Shown: positions 9,475 through 19,800 of the stretch, in pieces
How the letters are laid out: each line of letters begins with the position of its first letter
Position numbering within the stretch: the first letter of the stretch is position 1
Source: an uncultured Prolixibacteraceae bacterium
GTDB taxonomy: Bacteria; Bacteroidota; Bacteroidia; Bacteroidales; Prolixibacteraceae
NCBI GenBank assembly: GCA_937915865.1
Contig: CALGIG010000015.1
Coordinates: 1-64,000 of the forward strand
Length of the DNA stretch: 64,000 bases
Direction of reading: 5' to 3'
Notes under the pieces: model-generated
The model's input: only the letters and a program-made list of their open reading frames with translations
Told to the model about the DNA's origin: nothing
Database searches by the model: none
Translations under genes and position numbers: made by a program

Positions 9475-10413
9475 ATGAAACATAACACAAAATTACCAGT
9501 TCCGTTTCGCGGTATAATTACCCCGATGATCACCCCTTTGTTGAACGATGAAACGATTGATAACGAAGGGTTAAAGCGCATGATAAACCACCTTGTCGAT
9601 GGCGGGGTACACGGAATATTTATCATGGGCACTACCGGAGAAGGGGCAAGCCTGTCGTATCAATCAAAATCCGAGTTAATCGGGCTTACCTGCGAATATG
9701 CAAACGGGCGGGTTCCTGTTTTTGTCGGGATCACCGACAGTTCTCTTCCCGAGAGCATTTCTCTGGCCAAAAAAGCCGAATTGGCTGGTGCATCGGCGGT
9801 TGTAGCGGCATTGCCTTATTATTTCAGTTTGGGGCAAAACGAGATAATTAATTATTTCACACGGTTGGCCGATAACGTGGCTTTACCACTTTTCCTGTAC
9901 AACATTCCTTCGCAAACCAAGATAATGATTGAGGCCGAAACGGTAAAAGCATTGTCATCACATCCTCAGATTATTGGAATAAAAGACAGTTCGGGCAGCG
10001 CTCCATATTTCAATACTTTATTATACCTGTTGAAAGACAACAAATCGTTTTCAGTTCTTGTTGGCCCCGACGAAATGATGGCAAGTACTGTCCTGATGGG
10101 TGGTAACGGAGGCGTAAACTCTGGTTCGAATCTGTTTCCACGGCTCTTTGTTGACCTTTATGATGCCGTTGTTTCAGGAGATATGCCCAAAGTGTCGTGT
10201 CTTCAGGAGAAAGTAATGGCCGTGTCCGTTAAGATTTATCAGACCGAAAAAAGCGGGGTCAGCTTCCTCAAAGGACTGAAAACAGCGCTGTACCTGAAGG
10301 GTTTGTGTGGAAGCCCCATGTCATCGCCCCTGTTGCCTTATGAAGAAAAAGAAATTGCCGTCATCAGGGAAAATCTTTCGTTTTTAAACCAGATTATTGA
10401 CTTGGACAAATAA
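9475..10413 (+). CDS. DapA/NanA-superfamily class I aldolase (probable keto-acid sugar lyase)
   Basis: 312-residue TIM-barrel aldolase of the dihydrodipicolinate synthase/N-acetylneuraminate lyase superfamily. Schiff-base Lys170 sits in GIKDSSG, the assisting Tyr142 in LYNIPS, and the carboxylate-binding loop GTTGEG at 52-57. Members split or condense pyruvate with an aldehyde. A biosynthetic DapA is unlikely because the gene lies between a hydrolase, a sugar permease, a sugar kinase and a YhcH homologue. That set is the usual neighbourhood of sialic-acid or 2-keto-3-deoxy-sugar lyases. The exact substrate is inference. RBS-like purines precede the ATG in a 23-base gap from the hydrolase gene. 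Confidence 0.8.
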   Translation: MKHNTKLPVPFRGIITPMITPLLNDETIDNEGLKRMINHLVDGGVHGIFIMGTTGEGASLSYQSKSELIGLTCEYANGRVPVFVGITDSSLPESISLAKKAELAGASAVVAALPYYFSLGQNEIINYFTRLADNVALPLFLYNIPSQTKIMIEAETVKALSSHPQIIGIKDSSGSAPYFNTLLYLLKDNKSFSVLVGPDEMMASTVLMGGNGGVNSGSNLFPRLFVDLYDAVVSGDMPKVSCLQEKVMAVSVKIYQTEKSGVSFLKGLKTALYLKGLCGSPMSSPLLPYEEKEIAVIRENLSFLNQIIDLDK

Positions 10414-10437
10414 ATACGATAAAGCGATTTTAACAAG

Positions 10438-11676
10438 ATGCAACAACGAAAATTTTATCCGTGGGCTGTAGTTTGCATGCTATGGTTTGTTGCTTTGCTG
10501 AATTACCTCGACCGGCAGATGCTTTCAACCATGAAACCATCAATGATGGTTGATATTGCAGAACTGGAAACGGCGGCAAATTTTGGCCGGTTGATGGCGG
10601 TGTTCCTCTGGATTTATGCGCTGATGAGCCCCATTTCAGGGGTTATTGCCGACCGGCTGAACCGGAAATGGCTGATTGTCGGGAGCCTGTTTGTCTGGTC
10701 AGGAGTTACACTCATGATGGGGTTTGCAACGTCTTTTGGTCAGTTATATGTTCTGCGGGCAATCATGGGAATCAGCGAAGCCTTTTATATGCCGGCAGGC
10801 TTAGCCCTTATTGCTGATTACCACCAGGGTAAAACCCGTTCACTGGCTGTTGGAATTCACATGACCGGCATTTATCTGGGGCAGTCACTAGGTGGTTTTG
10901 GAGCGACTATCGCCGGAAATTTCTCGTGGCAAACAACCTTTTTCATTTTCGGAGCAATAGGTGTTACATACAGTCTGGTGCTGATTTTGTTCTTAAAAGA
11001 GAAAAAAGCTTATGTCCTGTCAGATGCAATGAATCAGTCGGTTAAAACGAAGGTTGCTGAAATGTTCCGGGGAGTTCCGGTACTGCTTGGAAGTCTTTCT
11101 TTTTGGGTTATCCTGTTTTACTTCTCAGCGCCAAGTTTGCCCGGATGGGCTGTCAGAAACTGGCTTCCGACTCTTTTTTCCGAAAACCTTCATATCGACA
11201 TGGTAAAAGCTGGCCCACTTTCGACCATTACAATTGGTTTGTCGGCGTTGATTGGGGTGTTGGTTGGCGGGGCACTGTCCGACCAATGGATACAGCGCAG
11301 TTTGCGCGGGCGCATCTATACCGGTGTTATCGGATTGGCATTAACGGTTCCGGCGGTATTGCTAATGGGACTAGGAAATGGGTTCCTGCCCATCTGGATT
11401 GGAGCTGTATGTTTTGGCTTAGGTTTTGGTATTTTCGATGTAAACAGTATGCCTATCTTATGTCAGTTTGCATCGCCGCGCCACCGCGCTACCGGATATG
11501 GGCTGATGAACATGACGGGCATTGCTTCTGGAGCCATAATCACCACTATTTTGGGGAAATCAGCCGATGCCGGGAACTTAAGTCACGACATAGCCATACT
11601 GGCCATATTCGTAATTGCGGCTATTGTGTTGCAACTTTTACTGTTGCATCCTAAAACCGCCAACAAAACTGATTAA
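10438..11676 (+). CDS. MFS transporter (anion:cation symporter/hexuronate-type)
   Basis: 412-residue major facilitator with about 12 membrane helices. It shows the family loop motif GVIADRLNRKW between helices 2 and 3, and the helix-1 sequence LNYLDRQ, which is common in the ACS (hexuronate/sialate-type) subfamily. Other markers are AIMGISEAFYMPAG (helix 4 region) and an amphipathic central loop near residue 200. It should carry the monosaccharide or sugar acid released in the periplasm across the inner membrane to the aldolase. It starts 25 bases after the aldolase stop and is in the same operon. A nucleoside or other organic-anion substrate cannot be excluded by sequence alone. Confidence 0.85.
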   Translation: MQQRKFYPWAVVCMLWFVALLNYLDRQMLSTMKPSMMVDIAELETAANFGRLMAVFLWIYALMSPISGVIADRLNRKWLIVGSLFVWSGVTLMMGFATSFGQLYVLRAIMGISEAFYMPAGLALIADYHQGKTRSLAVGIHMTGIYLGQSLGGFGATIAGNFSWQTTFFIFGAIGVTYSLVLILFLKEKKAYVLSDAMNQSVKTKVAEMFRGVPVLLGSLSFWVILFYFSAPSLPGWAVRNWLPTLFSENLHIDMVKAGPLSTITIGLSALIGVLVGGALSDQWIQRSLRGRIYTGVIGLALTVPAVLLMGLGNGFLPIWIGAVCFGLGFGIFDVNSMPILCQFASPRHRATGYGLMNMTGIASGAIITTILGKSADAGNLSHDIAILAIFVIAAIVLQLLLLHPKTANKTD

Positions 11677-11682
11677 TAAAGA

Positions 11683-12636
11683 ATGATGTTTCAGAAAAAA
11701 AGTAAGTTTGAAATGAATAAAATACTAAAAACAAACAATAAAATTCTGGTAATTGGAAGTTCCAATACCGATATGGTCATTTATACCGATCATTTTCCCC
11801 ACCCGGGAGAAACCATTCTGGGCGGAAGGTTTCTGATGAATCCGGGGGGTAAAGGAGCCAACCAGGCAGTTGCGGCCGCAAGATTAGGCGGAAATGTGGT
11901 TTTTTTCGGTAAAATCGGGAAAGATATTTTTGGACAGGAAGCCATCAAAAACCTGGAGAAGGAGAGTATTGATGTGTCGTTGGTTTTAACCGATCCTGAA
12001 AATTCATCAGGAATAGCTCAAATCATTGTAAATAAAGATGCTGAAAATTGCATTACGGTAGCCCCAGGTGCAAACATGGACTTGCGTAAAGAGGATGTTG
12101 ATTATGTTTTTGCTCAGATTAGTGATATGGAGTTGCTTCTGTTACAACTTGAGATTCCACTTGAAACAATTGTTTATGCCGCAAAACTGGGACACCAAAT
12201 GGGTAAAAAAGTGATTTTAAATCCGGCTCCGGCAACTACTTTACCCAATGAATTATATTCTCATCTTTATATGATTACGCCCAACGAAACCGAAGCCGAA
12301 TTTTTGACCGGAGTAAAAATAACAGATAAGCACACGGCCATAAAAGCAGCTCAAATTCTGAAGAACAAAGGGGTTGAAATCGTTATTATCACGATGGGAG
12401 AGAAGGGCGCATTGGTATGTACTGAAACAATGAACGAATTGATACCTGCACCCCAGGTCAAGGCTATTGATACAACTGCCGCAGGCGACACGTTCAACGG
12501 AGCATTAGCTGTTGCTTTGATCCAGGGAAAAGACTTGCTCTCGTCAATCAGGTTTGCCAATCAGTCGGCTTCAATTGCGGTTACACGTGCGGGAGCCCAG
12601 TCATCAATTCCTTTTATTAACGAATTGACCTTTTAA
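11683..12636 (+). CDS. PfkB-family sugar kinase (ribokinase-like)
   Basis: 317-residue PfkB carbohydrate kinase. The first signature is NPGGKGANQAVAAARLGG (about 50-68). The second, DTTAAGDTFNGAL, carries the catalytic Asp, the anion-hole glycines and the general base. The N-terminal VIGSSNTDMVIYTDHFPHPGET is ribokinase-like. Given the lyase just upstream, a keto-sugar, ribose or an aldose product may be its phosphoryl acceptor. It begins 6 bases after the permease stop. An alternative ATG at 11713 would remove a 10-residue extension (MMFQKKSKFE) that homologues usually lack, so the true start is uncertain. Confidence 0.85.
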   Translation: MMFQKKSKFEMNKILKTNNKILVIGSSNTDMVIYTDHFPHPGETILGGRFLMNPGGKGANQAVAAARLGGNVVFFGKIGKDIFGQEAIKNLEKESIDVSLVLTDPENSSGIAQIIVNKDAENCITVAPGANMDLRKEDVDYVFAQISDMELLLLQLEIPLETIVYAAKLGHQMGKKVILNPAPATTLPNELYSHLYMITPNETEAEFLTGVKITDKHTAIKAAQILKNKGVEIVIITMGEKGALVCTETMNELIPAPQVKAIDTTAAGDTFNGALAVALIQGKDLLSSIRFANQSASIAVTRAGAQSSIPFINELTF

Positions 12637-12640
12637 AAGC

Positions 12641-13258
12641 ATGGTAAGGATAAAGCAAAAATTACTGTTTATGTCGATAGTCCTTTGTTCAATTACATCG
12701 TGTCACTCTTCGTCGTCGGATAATCCCGAAAATTGGAGTGAGGAGAAACTTGCCGGATGGTTTCGTTCCGGCGAATGGAAATCGGGCTGGGAAGTTTCTC
12801 CCGATGAGTCGGTTAATGCTAAAGAGCTTGCCCGTCAGGTGTTTAAAAACAAAAAACGCTGGGGGAAAGCATTTTTGTTTCTCAAAACGAACGACCTGGG
12901 AAAATTAAAGCCGGGCAAATATGAACTGGAAGACGATTCGCTGTTTGTTAATGTAAGTGAGTATCAAACGAAGAATGAAGAAGAGGTCAACTTCGAAGCA
13001 CACCGAAAATATGCCGACATTCAGTACGTGGTTTCTGGGAAAGAACAAATTGGCGTTGTTTCCCTTTCCGAAACAGAAGTTGTTAAACCGTATGACGATG
13101 TGAAGGACATTACTTTTTTGAAAGCTGAAAAGAACAACTTCAGAATGGCGAATCCCGAAAAGTTTTTTGTATTCTTTCCTAGTGATGCACACCGTCCAAG
13201 TGTTAAAATTGAGAATAAAGAGGAAGTGAAGAAGGTGGTAGTTAAGGTGAAAATGTAA
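12641..13258 (+). CDS. YhcH/YjgK/YiaL-family (DUF386) lipoprotein
   Basis: 205 residues with an unusual feature for this family: an SPII signal (LCSITSC, lipidated Cys21). The predicted product is therefore an envelope lipoprotein, whereas E. coli YhcH/YiaL are cytosolic. The cupin-like core carries the two family motifs, FEAHRKYADIQYVVSG (about 119-134) and FFVFFPSDAHRPS (about 176-188). The conserved His and Glu residues in these motifs bind a metal in solved homologues. YhcH genes travel with sialic-acid (nan) operons and related keto-sugar operons and may act as sugar anomerases or epimerases. Last gene of the operon, 4 bases after the kinase. Confidence 0.85.
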   Translation: MVRIKQKLLFMSIVLCSITSCHSSSSDNPENWSEEKLAGWFRSGEWKSGWEVSPDESVNAKELARQVFKNKKRWGKAFLFLKTNDLGKLKPGKYELEDDSLFVNVSEYQTKNEEEVNFEAHRKYADIQYVVSGKEQIGVVSLSETEVVKPYDDVKDITFLKAEKNNFRMANPEKFFVFFPSDAHRPSVKIENKEEVKKVVVKVKM

Positions 13259-13301
13259 AAGTTTTGATTTATTGAATATCCCATGGAATACCAGATTGAT
13301 T

Positions 13302-13394
13302 CAGCGTTTGGGGCAAGGCTGAGCCCGCTTCGCACGGAAAACTACGTTTTTCGGCTCACCGGCCCAAGGCGCTTGCACTTCATCAGCGTTAGGC
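13302..13394. repeat. structured intergenic repeat element, attC-like right end
   Basis: This lies in a 305-base gap with no convincing gene. The element is bounded by the direct repeat CAGCGTT (13302-13308 and 13384-13390) and ends in GTTAGGC (13388-13394), which fits the integron attC core consensus GTTRRRY. Inside are GGCAAGGCTGAGCC (13312-13325) and an apical GGAAAA-CTACG-TTTTTC hairpin. A related copy on the other strand lies at 34885-34927, sharing that 14-mer and similar flanks. No integrase is nearby, and a matching left attC core was not found. I therefore call it a dispersed structured repeat. Confidence 0.45.
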
Positions 13395-13563
13395 GACAAA
13401 AAGGATATTCATATTTGATTTTGTCTGATAGTAAGGATATTTTATTACAGAAGACCACTGGGTAACCCTAAAATGGCTTGACGTATATCTGCTTTATTAT
13501 CAGTATGTATTCAAAAAATACAGCGAAGTTAAGTGTCACATTATTTTTCAGTTTTATAACGAG

Positions 13564-15990
13564 CTATTCATACCTCAGCGCTTCTACCGGGTTTCTGGCT
13601 GCAGCTTTCCATGATTGAAACGAAACAGTCAGCAACGCAATTCCCAATGCCAGCAATCCAGCCATGGCAAAAATCCACCAGCTTAAGGAAGTTTTGTAGG
13701 CAAAGTTTTCGAGCCATTTATTCATAGCATAGTACGCAATGGGTGTGGCGATTACAAAAGCAACGGTTATCCAGACCAGAAAGTCTTTGTTAAGTGTTGC
13801 GGTTACCTCAATTGATTTGGCTCCGTTTACTTTACGGACTCCGATTTCTTTAGTGCGCTGTTCGATCATAAATGACGAAAGGGCAAATAAACCAAGGCAA
13901 GCAATGATTACTGCCAAAACCGAGAACGTGCCAAAAATGCGCCCCATCCGTTGTACATCGTCGTACATCAGGGCAAATTCCTGATCTAAAAAGCTGTACC
14001 GAATAGGTTGGTTTGGCGAAAAACTGTCCCAGACTGATTTTACCGACCGAAGAGTCTGGGTCATATCTGTAGCCTTTACTTTTACCGACATGATACTTGG
14101 CCCAAATCCAAGCGCCAGGCATACAGGTTCAATTTTGTTTCTCATGGTGTCAAAATTAAAATCATCAACCACACCAATTACCTCAAAGTGACCCCATCCG
14201 TTGGTTATCAGGCTTCCCACCGGATTCTTCAATCCCAGCTTTTGGGCCATAGATTGGTTAATTATTGCTGATTTTGATTCTTTTTGCCAATCTTTCGAGA
14301 AATCCCTTCCTTCAATAAGGTGTAATCCGAGGGTTTTCACATAATCCTGGTCAATTTGCCAAAACTGTCCCGAAACAGGCAGGTCGTCTTTGGCCCTGCC
14401 TTCAATATAAAATTGATTACCATTGCGTTTGGTGTTGTTTACCGGTAAATAATCGCTTACTGAAACACTTTTCACATCAGGGAGTTTTAATAGTTCTTCT
14501 TTGAGAGCCCCCAACTGATCGGCTGTGGTATTGGTCCCATGCAAAAGTAACACCTGGTCTTTGTCGAACCCCGGATTTTTATTGAGAATATAATCCATTT
14601 GCCTGTAAATAACCATTGTTCCAACAATCAATGTGATTGATACTGAGAACTGAAAAATGACCAGAACATTACGGAACCTCGAAGTTTTGTTTTTCCGGTT
14701 TAGGTTACCTTTCAATACACTTACCGGCTTAAACGATGACAGGTAAAATGAAGGGTAAACACCTGCAAGTACACCAATCACAATTGAAAGTAAAGCAAGT
14801 ACAGGTAGTATCCACAACGAAGAAGACCAGGGAATGGCCAGGCTTTTTGATGAAAGTTGATTGAAAAACGGCAAAAGGACGGTTGCTAATATTATGCCAA
14901 GGGCAAATGAAATTACACTGTAAAATATTGAATCGGCCAGAAACTGACGAACAAGGTTCCCTTTAAAAGCCCCAATCGTTTTGCGCAACCCAACTTCTTT
15001 GGCTTTGTTTGCCGATTTGGCTGTGGAAAGATTGATAAAGTTGATACATGCTATGATCAGGATTATAACAGCAATAATGCCAATAAACCAGATAAAACGG
15101 ATATCGCTGTGAGAAAGATGGTCTTCAATGCTTCCCGATTTCAGATGAATATCGCTAACCGGTTGAAGCCTGAAGCTTAATATATCCTTGATTTTGGAGG
15201 CGTTGGGATTGCCTGTTTTTAGCGCTTCGGGTAAAAAGTATTTGATGGTAATTTCATCGAGTTTGTTTTCGAACTGCGAAACGTTGGTACCTTTTCGCAA
15301 CAAAACGTAGGTAAAATAGTTATAACAATCCCACTTCGACTGTTCACCTTTCCAGAATTCCCGCCCTTTCATGGAGATTAAAAAATCGTATTGGAAGTGA
15401 GATTTCGTAGGGAAATCCATTACTCCGCCAATACGGTAAGGTTTCGATTGGTCGTTGTCAATCAGTAGCGTTTTGCCAACCGGGTTTTCGTTTGGAAAAT
15501 ACTGTTCTGATTTTCGTTTCGAAATTACGATCGTTTCCGGTTCGTCCAAAGCATGTTTTAGATCGCCAAAAACCATTGTTGGCTGAAAAATATCGAGGAA
15601 TTCCTGATCTGCAAATGCAATACTTGTTTCATAAGTGTTTTGTAACTGATCTGAACGTCTCACCTGTTTGCTTCCGGCGCCAAACAACTCGTTGGCACAT
15701 ACGCGGCCCGCTTCCTCAACTTCCGGATAATCCGATTTTAAGGTCTTTGCGAAAGGCGCTGGCAAACAGGCGCTTCTATCGTGATTTCCATTATAGTCCC
15801 ACCGGTCGTAAACGCGGTATAATCTGTCGTTATTGGCAAAGCTTTTGTCGTAAGAAAGCTCATCGGCAATAAACAGGGCCATTAGCAAACAGGCAGCAAT
15901 TCCAACGGAAAAACCGCCAATTTTGACAAATGAATACATTTTTTGCCGGATCATTCCCCTCCAAATGATTTTAAAATAGTTTCTGAACAT
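13564..15990 (-). CDS. ABC transporter permease, MacB/FtsX-like (tandem FtsX domains)
   Basis: 808-residue inner-membrane permease. It has an N-terminal membrane helix (SVGIAACLLMALFIADELSYD) followed by a large MacB-type periplasmic domain. The first FtsX three-helix block lies at about 285-400, where INLSTAKSANKAKEVGLRKT is the typical coupling motif. A second periplasmic domain follows, then the second FtsX block at about 680-800 (RTKEIGVRKVNGA). The C-terminus NPVEALRYE is the hallmark of this Bacteroidota family. Such permeases work with a separate ATPase in lipoprotein or peptide export and often occur in arrays of paralogues. No ATPase gene is in the window. A decayed paralogue lies directly upstream. 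Confidence 0.92.
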   Translation of the reverse strand: MFRNYFKIIWRGMIRQKMYSFVKIGGFSVGIAACLLMALFIADELSYDKSFANNDRLYRVYDRWDYNGNHDRSACLPAPFAKTLKSDYPEVEEAGRVCANELFGAGSKQVRRSDQLQNTYETSIAFADQEFLDIFQPTMVFGDLKHALDEPETIVISKRKSEQYFPNENPVGKTLLIDNDQSKPYRIGGVMDFPTKSHFQYDFLISMKGREFWKGEQSKWDCYNYFTYVLLRKGTNVSQFENKLDEITIKYFLPEALKTGNPNASKIKDILSFRLQPVSDIHLKSGSIEDHLSHSDIRFIWFIGIIAVIILIIACINFINLSTAKSANKAKEVGLRKTIGAFKGNLVRQFLADSIFYSVISFALGIILATVLLPFFNQLSSKSLAIPWSSSLWILPVLALLSIVIGVLAGVYPSFYLSSFKPVSVLKGNLNRKNKTSRFRNVLVIFQFSVSITLIVGTMVIYRQMDYILNKNPGFDKDQVLLLHGTNTTADQLGALKEELLKLPDVKSVSVSDYLPVNNTKRNGNQFYIEGRAKDDLPVSGQFWQIDQDYVKTLGLHLIEGRDFSKDWQKESKSAIINQSMAQKLGLKNPVGSLITNGWGHFEVIGVVDDFNFDTMRNKIEPVCLALGFGPSIMSVKVKATDMTQTLRSVKSVWDSFSPNQPIRYSFLDQEFALMYDDVQRMGRIFGTFSVLAVIIACLGLFALSSFMIEQRTKEIGVRKVNGAKSIEVTATLNKDFLVWITVAFVIATPIAYYAMNKWLENFAYKTSLSWWIFAMAGLLALGIALLTVSFQSWKAAARNPVEALRYE

Positions 15991-16010
15991 GGCTATGAAT
16001 TTTTAGTTAT

Positions 16011-16582
16011 TTATTCATATCGTAACATCTCAAACTTTGCCAGAGTCGCCATTAGCAACGCAATTGCAAACCCGCCAGGGCACAAATTTCTTGGTGGTAA
16101 TGACTGGACGAGTGGATATGAATATTTTTGATTTCACCAACAATTTCGGATGTCTGGTCTTTCATGTCAACGATCAGTTTTCTGCCGTTTGTAATACCAT
16201 ATTCGTGCAGGAAGGTTTCGTTAACCACAACCTCATTTGTGCCGGTTTGGTTGTTGGTATAAAAACGTTTCATCGTTAATCTGAGGGCAGACGTTTCAAT
16301 TCCAGGCACATCAGCAAACATGTCAATATTCACCTGTTTTTCTTTCCCGTTCCGGATGAAGTTAACCCCTCGGTTACCAGGCATTTCCCGCTGGAAATAC
16401 ATGCTAAACGAAACATCTTTTACCGATGGGCTTTCCGAAAGCTTCCTTGTAAACGTCTCTTTTTTCTGACATAGCTGCCGGCTAAGTACAATACTGATAA
16501 TGTTATCGTAATTGAAATCTACCCTGGTGGCAACCAGCTTATCGACAAAATTCCGGGTAATTGTTATAAACAGGTATCTCAT
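16011..16582 (-). pseudogene. decayed ABC transporter permease (MacB/FtsX-like) fragment
   Basis: An open frame (16582 to 16052) encodes 176 residues resembling the second periplasmic domain of the neighbouring permease family (MFADVPGIETSALRLTM, NETFLHEYGITNGRKL, VVGEI-like ending). Just past its stop, another frame reads FAIALLMATLAKFEMLRYE and ends at 16011-16013, recreating the family's 'LRYE' C-terminus. The N-terminal half, both FtsX cores and the frame between the pieces are lost. This is a remnant of a tandem paralogue of the intact permease downstream. Confidence 0.78.
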
Positions 16583-16836
16583 GTCGGTTAAAAATATTTT
16601 TGAAGAATGCTAAAACCATTATAACTCTCGGAGCTATAAACTATAACCGTACCAAAACATTAATCTATTGAATGTGTGTATTTTAATTAGCTAGTGGATT
16701 TAAATGATGTCAATATTTTATACAGGAAGTTGTATATTTTTTTGCCAGAAGATTTAATACTGCCACGAGTCATCGCCAATTTCAATTCAGTGCATTCTAG
16801 TTTGAAGTATAAAATAGCTGTAACCGAAACAATCGA

Positions 16837-19800
16837 GTATCAATTCCAGCTTGGTGCGATTGGGAGAAGAATACAGCAAATTAAAAGAAAGGAGGGCGAC
16901 AGTTTCAATTCCAGCTTGGTGCGATTGGGAGCATTGAGAAGCTGGAAAACCAGATTACTGAACTTGTTTCAATTCCAGCTTGGTGCGATTGGGAGAAGTT
17001 CAGGCTTTGCGTGAAGCTTTCCCTACACAATGTTTCAATTCCAGCTTGGTGCGATTGGGAGATTTTTTGAGTTTTCATCTTGTTTTTGCCGCATTGTCGT
17101 TTCAATTCCAGCTTGGTGCGATTGGGAGGGCTTACCTGTATATCGCATGGGCTTCAGCATCTGAGTTTCAATTCCAGCTTGGTGCGATTGGGAGTGCTAT
17201 ACGCATCAAAAAAGCACTCCCTAGATGAAGTTTCAATTCCAGCTTGGTGCGATTGGGAGCAAGAAAATGAAAACATTAAAAATTGCAGCAGTTGTTTCAA
17301 TTCCAGCTTGGTGCGATTGGGAGAAGCTTGTAGTGTTACCACCCTGGCCAATTGATAGTTTCAATTCCAGCTTGGTGCGATTGGGAGAATCCAACGTTTC
17401 GAGAATGGATATTTTGTACGAATGTTTCAATTCCAGCTTGGTGCGATTGGGAGTTCCATGCTATCCTTTCCCTGAAAGGACATTGGTTGTTTCAATTCCA
17501 GCTTGGTGCGATTGGGAGTTGCCAGCGGTTTTGCAGTAACCGACGGTAACGTGTTTCAATTCCAGCTTGGTGCGATTGGGAGGCCCCGGCCAAAGAAACT
17601 GACAGCCGGACGGCCAATGTTTCAATTCCAGCTTGGTGCGATTGGGAGTTACAAACGGGTTGTTGCTGCAATGGAGGTTGCCCGAGTTTCAATTCCAGCT
17701 TGGTGCGATTGGGAGTATTTGCCAAACCATGCCGTCAATGGGACGTTGCTGTGTTTCAATTCCAGCTTGGTGCGATTGGGAGAATACTCGGTCGATAAAA
17801 TCAGCCTTTGCAACAAGTTTCAATTCCAGCTTGGTGCGATTGGGAGACGGATTGAAGCCGAAAAAGAAGTTGCAAAAACCGAATGTTTCAATTCCAGCTT
17901 GGTGCGATTGGGAGTAGCAGGTGAATTCGATTTGACAAAATTCCCAAGTAGTTTCAATTCCAGCTTGGTGCGATTGGGAGTGTCCGCAATCCATTTTATC
18001 AGAAATTCCGACGTGTTTCAATTCCAGCTTGGTGCGATTGGGAGAATTGTTCCCGCCGGATGGGTATTAACAGACATTGAGTTTCAATTCCAGCTTGGTG
18101 CGATTGGGAGAATTTAACTGGCGTAACATTTAAGCCGATAATGACGTTTCAATTCCAGCTTGGTGCGATTGGGAGCAAAACGGTGAACCCTTTAGGTTTT
18201 ACGTTCAAATGCGTTTCAATTCCAGCTTGGTGCGATTGGGAGGCCATGTTTGAAAAGGCAAAAACGCAAATTACCGATGTTTCAATTCCAGCTTGGTGCG
18301 ATTGGGAGCCGAACACTGCATTATGGTTTGCGACGAATTCGATTTGGTTTCAATTCCAGCTTGGTGCGATTGGGAGCAAACCGTAAAGCTTGCAACTGCC
18401 TCCAGCAAAAAAGTTTCAATTCCAGCTTGGTGCGATTGGGAGGCATAATCTGTATTCGATTGTAACCACCTTTGCGATGTTTCAATTCCAGCTTGGTGCG
18501 ATTGGGAGCATATCGTAGTAATCAAACCGGTTTCCGATTCGCAGTTTCAATTCCAGCTTGGTGCGATTGGGAGTGAGTAGGGAACTGCATCTATTTCGTC
18601 GCGCCATTGTTTCAATTCCAGCTTGGTGCGATTGGGAGCTGGATAATTCTCGATAAAACTCATTCGTACAAAGTTTCAATTCCAGCTTGGTGCGATTGGG
18701 AGCATTTCTTGCAATTGGCGGTAACAGTTGGTGTTTGGTTTCAATTCCAGCTTGGTGCGATTGGGAGACCGACGAACTTTACAACGTTTTAACGTCTGCC
18801 ACGTTTCAATTCCAGCTTGGTGCGATTGGGAGAATAACATAAATATGATACAAGGAGAAAACCAATTAAGTTTCAATTCCAGCTTGGTGCGATTGGGAGC
18901 TCATACAATTGCTTCGCATCGGCATTGCTCGCATGTTTCAATTCCAGCTTGGTGCGATTGGGAGAAGCTTTCTGCGAACTGATTGACGAGGAAAAACTGT
19001 TTCAATTCCAGCTTGGTGCGATTGGGAGCTTCATTTTTAAAGGATTATTTGTTTTTAACTCATGTTTCAATTCCAGCTTGGTGCGATTGGGAGTGGAGGG
19101 GAGAAAGCGCGGCTAAGTCTTTTTTACGTCGTTTCAATTCCAGCTTGGTGCGATTGGGAGTTTTCAAATTAAAGGAAAGGCAGGAGTATGAGGCAGTTTC
19201 AATTCCAGCTTGGTGCGATTGGGAGTGACATGATCCTCCGCTTTTCGTTGATATAGTCGTGTTTCAATTCCAGCTTGGTGCGATTGGGAGCAATTTTCGG
19301 TACTAGCATGTCGGGCGCAACTATTACGTTTCAATTCCAGCTTGGTGCGATTGGGAGCTTTATTCCCTTATGGTCGTTTTGATTTTATATACCCGGTTTC
19401 AATTCCAGCTTGGTGCGATTGGGAGCTGCTGATACCGTAAATTTTGTTTCTGATATTGTAGTTTCAATTCCAGCTTGGTGCGATTGGGAGCAATATTAAA
19501 ATAATAATGTAATTAATAATTAATTAGTTTCAATTCCAGCTTGGTGCGATTGGGAGCTAAAATTTCTTTTGTAATAGGTATTGGAGCTGTAGTTTCAATT
19601 CCAGCTTGGTGCGATTGGGAGGGCAAAAGCTACGGCGGCGCAATTAATTTCATCAGTTTCAATTCCAGCTTGGTGCGATTGGGAGGAATTATCTTGACTT
19701 GTTTTGGTGTTAAATATTTTGTTTCAATTCCAGCTTGGTGCGATTGGGAGGATATATTCCTGGATGGAAATATATAGCAGCGTAGTTTCAATTCCAGCTT

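Noticed and set aside
11103..11654. 183-codon frame overlapping the MFS gene in another frame
   Set aside because: The MFS frame has clear membrane-helix and family motifs; the other frame is rich in Cys, His and Trp as expected for an out-of-frame reading.
13283..13465. 60-codon frame after the YhcH gene
   Set aside because: It runs through the structured repeat element shared with 34885-34927, and no protein feature is visible.
16583..16836. CRISPR leader on the left side of the array
   Set aside because: The degenerate repeat is at this end and the ATTGAAAC handle orientation plus the cas genes place the leader on the right.
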